Origin: Kitasatospora indigofera
Lineage (GTDB): Bacteria > Actinomycetota > Actinomycetes > Streptomycetales > Streptomycetaceae
Reading direction: 5' to 3'
DNA length: 64,000 nucleotides
Assembly (NCBI RefSeq): GCF_014655955.1
Contig: NZ_BNBO01000024.1
Location: forward strand, 1 to 64,000
A program made the position numbers and the translations under genes. Positions 63,671 through 64,000 of the stretch are shown one piece after another; position 1 is the stretch's first letter, and each line of letters opens with the position of its first letter. Below the pieces are notes generated by a model that saw nothing but the letters and a program-made list of their open reading frames with translations, did no database searches and had not been told where the DNA came from.

Positions 63671-64000
63671 TCAGCCCAGGTTCCAGGGCATGGTCAGCCC
63701 GTACTTCCAGAGGTACCAGCCGCCGAGCCCGGCGATCACGACCAGGCCGACGGCCGTCAGCGTGAGGTTGCGGCGCCGGACCCTCGGGTCCATCGCCTTC
63801 TGCGCCGCCTCGGACACCTTGCGCCTGGTCCAGCGAAGGGCCAGCTGGGCCCAGACGAACTCGGTCGCCCAGATGCCCATGCCCAGGAAGATGACCACCC
63901 AGCCCGGCCCGGGGAGCGGCAGCATGACCACGCCGAGCACCACCACGGCGAGGCCGACCAGGAAGATCACCACCTGCCAGCTCAGGTGCAGCGGCCTCGA
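63671..64000 (-). CDS. TIGR02611-like small membrane protein, 5' end beyond the window
   Basis: The visible 109 codons contain the conserved segment LPLPGPGWVVIFLGMGIWATEFVWAQLALRWTRRKV, the PGPGW-type signature of the family, then VRRRNLTLTAVGLVVIAGLGGWYLWKYG and the end TMPWNLG. Two to three membrane helices are evident. The frame is open to the last base and reads SRPLHLSWQ before the first internal GTG, which matches homologues, so the real start lies beyond 64000. Function unknown. Confidence 0.85.
   Translation of the reverse strand, partial: SRPLHLSWQVVIFLVGLAVVVLGVVMLPLPGPGWVVIFLGMGIWATEFVWAQLALRWTRRKVSEAAQKAMDPRVRRRNLTLTAVGLVVIAGLGGWYLWKYGLTMPWNLG

Overview
The window is a high-GC actinobacterial chromosome segment, almost certainly from Streptomycetaceae (Streptomyces or Kitasatospora). 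The basis is the very high GC content, frequent GTG and TTG starts, long U-poor hairpin terminators, and an order of housekeeping genes that I recognise from Streptomyces and, more distantly, from Mycobacterium tuberculosis (the thrS/HIT/pgsA/acyltransferase/pimA to efp/nusB block). No frameshift, insertion sequence, prophage, CRISPR array or biosynthetic gene cluster was seen. Most genes lie on the minus strand.

Layout from left to right. 1-2.2 kb: nusB, efp and an M24 peptidase-like gene whose metal site is degraded. 2.2-8.7 kb: an accessory block with a metal theme: rpmG/rpmE2 (L33 and L31 paralogues) behind a Zur-like operator, an XRE-cupin regulator divergent from an EamA exporter, a NiCoT Ni/Co permease under a cobalamin riboswitch and divergent from an ArsR-type sensor, a Nei2-type DNA glycosylase and a proline-rich P-loop protein. 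8.8-13.1 kb: shikimate genes aroQ-aroB-aroK-aroC-aroE. 13.1-20.6 kb: two tandem mltG paralogues, ruvX, alaS and two small conserved genes. 21-23.8 kb: an NB-ARC/TPR regulator-like protein and a small TPR protein. 23.9-29.1 kb: rpsD, rarA, ppk2, a LysR regulator and a GNAT acetyltransferase. 29.2-35.6 kb: aspS, hisS, a glyoxalase II-like hydrolase, a membrane cyclophilin and a DUF349 protein. 35.7-42.4 kb: relA, apt, secF, secD, yajC. 42.5-47.6 kb: ruvB-ruvA-ruvC, yebC, pdxT, pdxS. 47.8-51.7 kb: two small genes, then the phosphatidylinositol mannoside genes pimA, an acyltransferase and pgsA. 52-57.4 kb: EF-G2, a sortase-type surface protein, a DCC-family protein and an unknown membrane protein. 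57.5-60.2 kb: HIT protein and thrS. 60.3-64 kb: a hypothetical gene, a DUF4365 gene, a DEDDh exonuclease, two identical tRNA-Val(CAC) genes and the 5'-truncated end of a small membrane protein gene.

The genes serve translation (tRNA synthetases, EF-P, EF-G2, S4, L31, L33), the stringent response and purine salvage (relA, apt), protein export (secDF-yajC), DNA recombination and repair (ruvABC, ruvX, rarA, nei2), chorismate and PLP synthesis, cell-wall glycan termination (mltG), PIM lipids and cobalt/nickel supply. Many neighbouring pairs overlap as GTGA, implying translational coupling. Several intergenic gaps carry perfect hairpins that divide the minus-strand array into transcription units.

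No clearly new defence or biosynthetic system was found. The points most worth a second look are the degenerate M24 protein, the two mltG genes in tandem, the doubly regulated cobalt module, the hexanucleotide repeat inside rpmE2, and the structured hairpin between the divergent DUF4365 and exonuclease genes.
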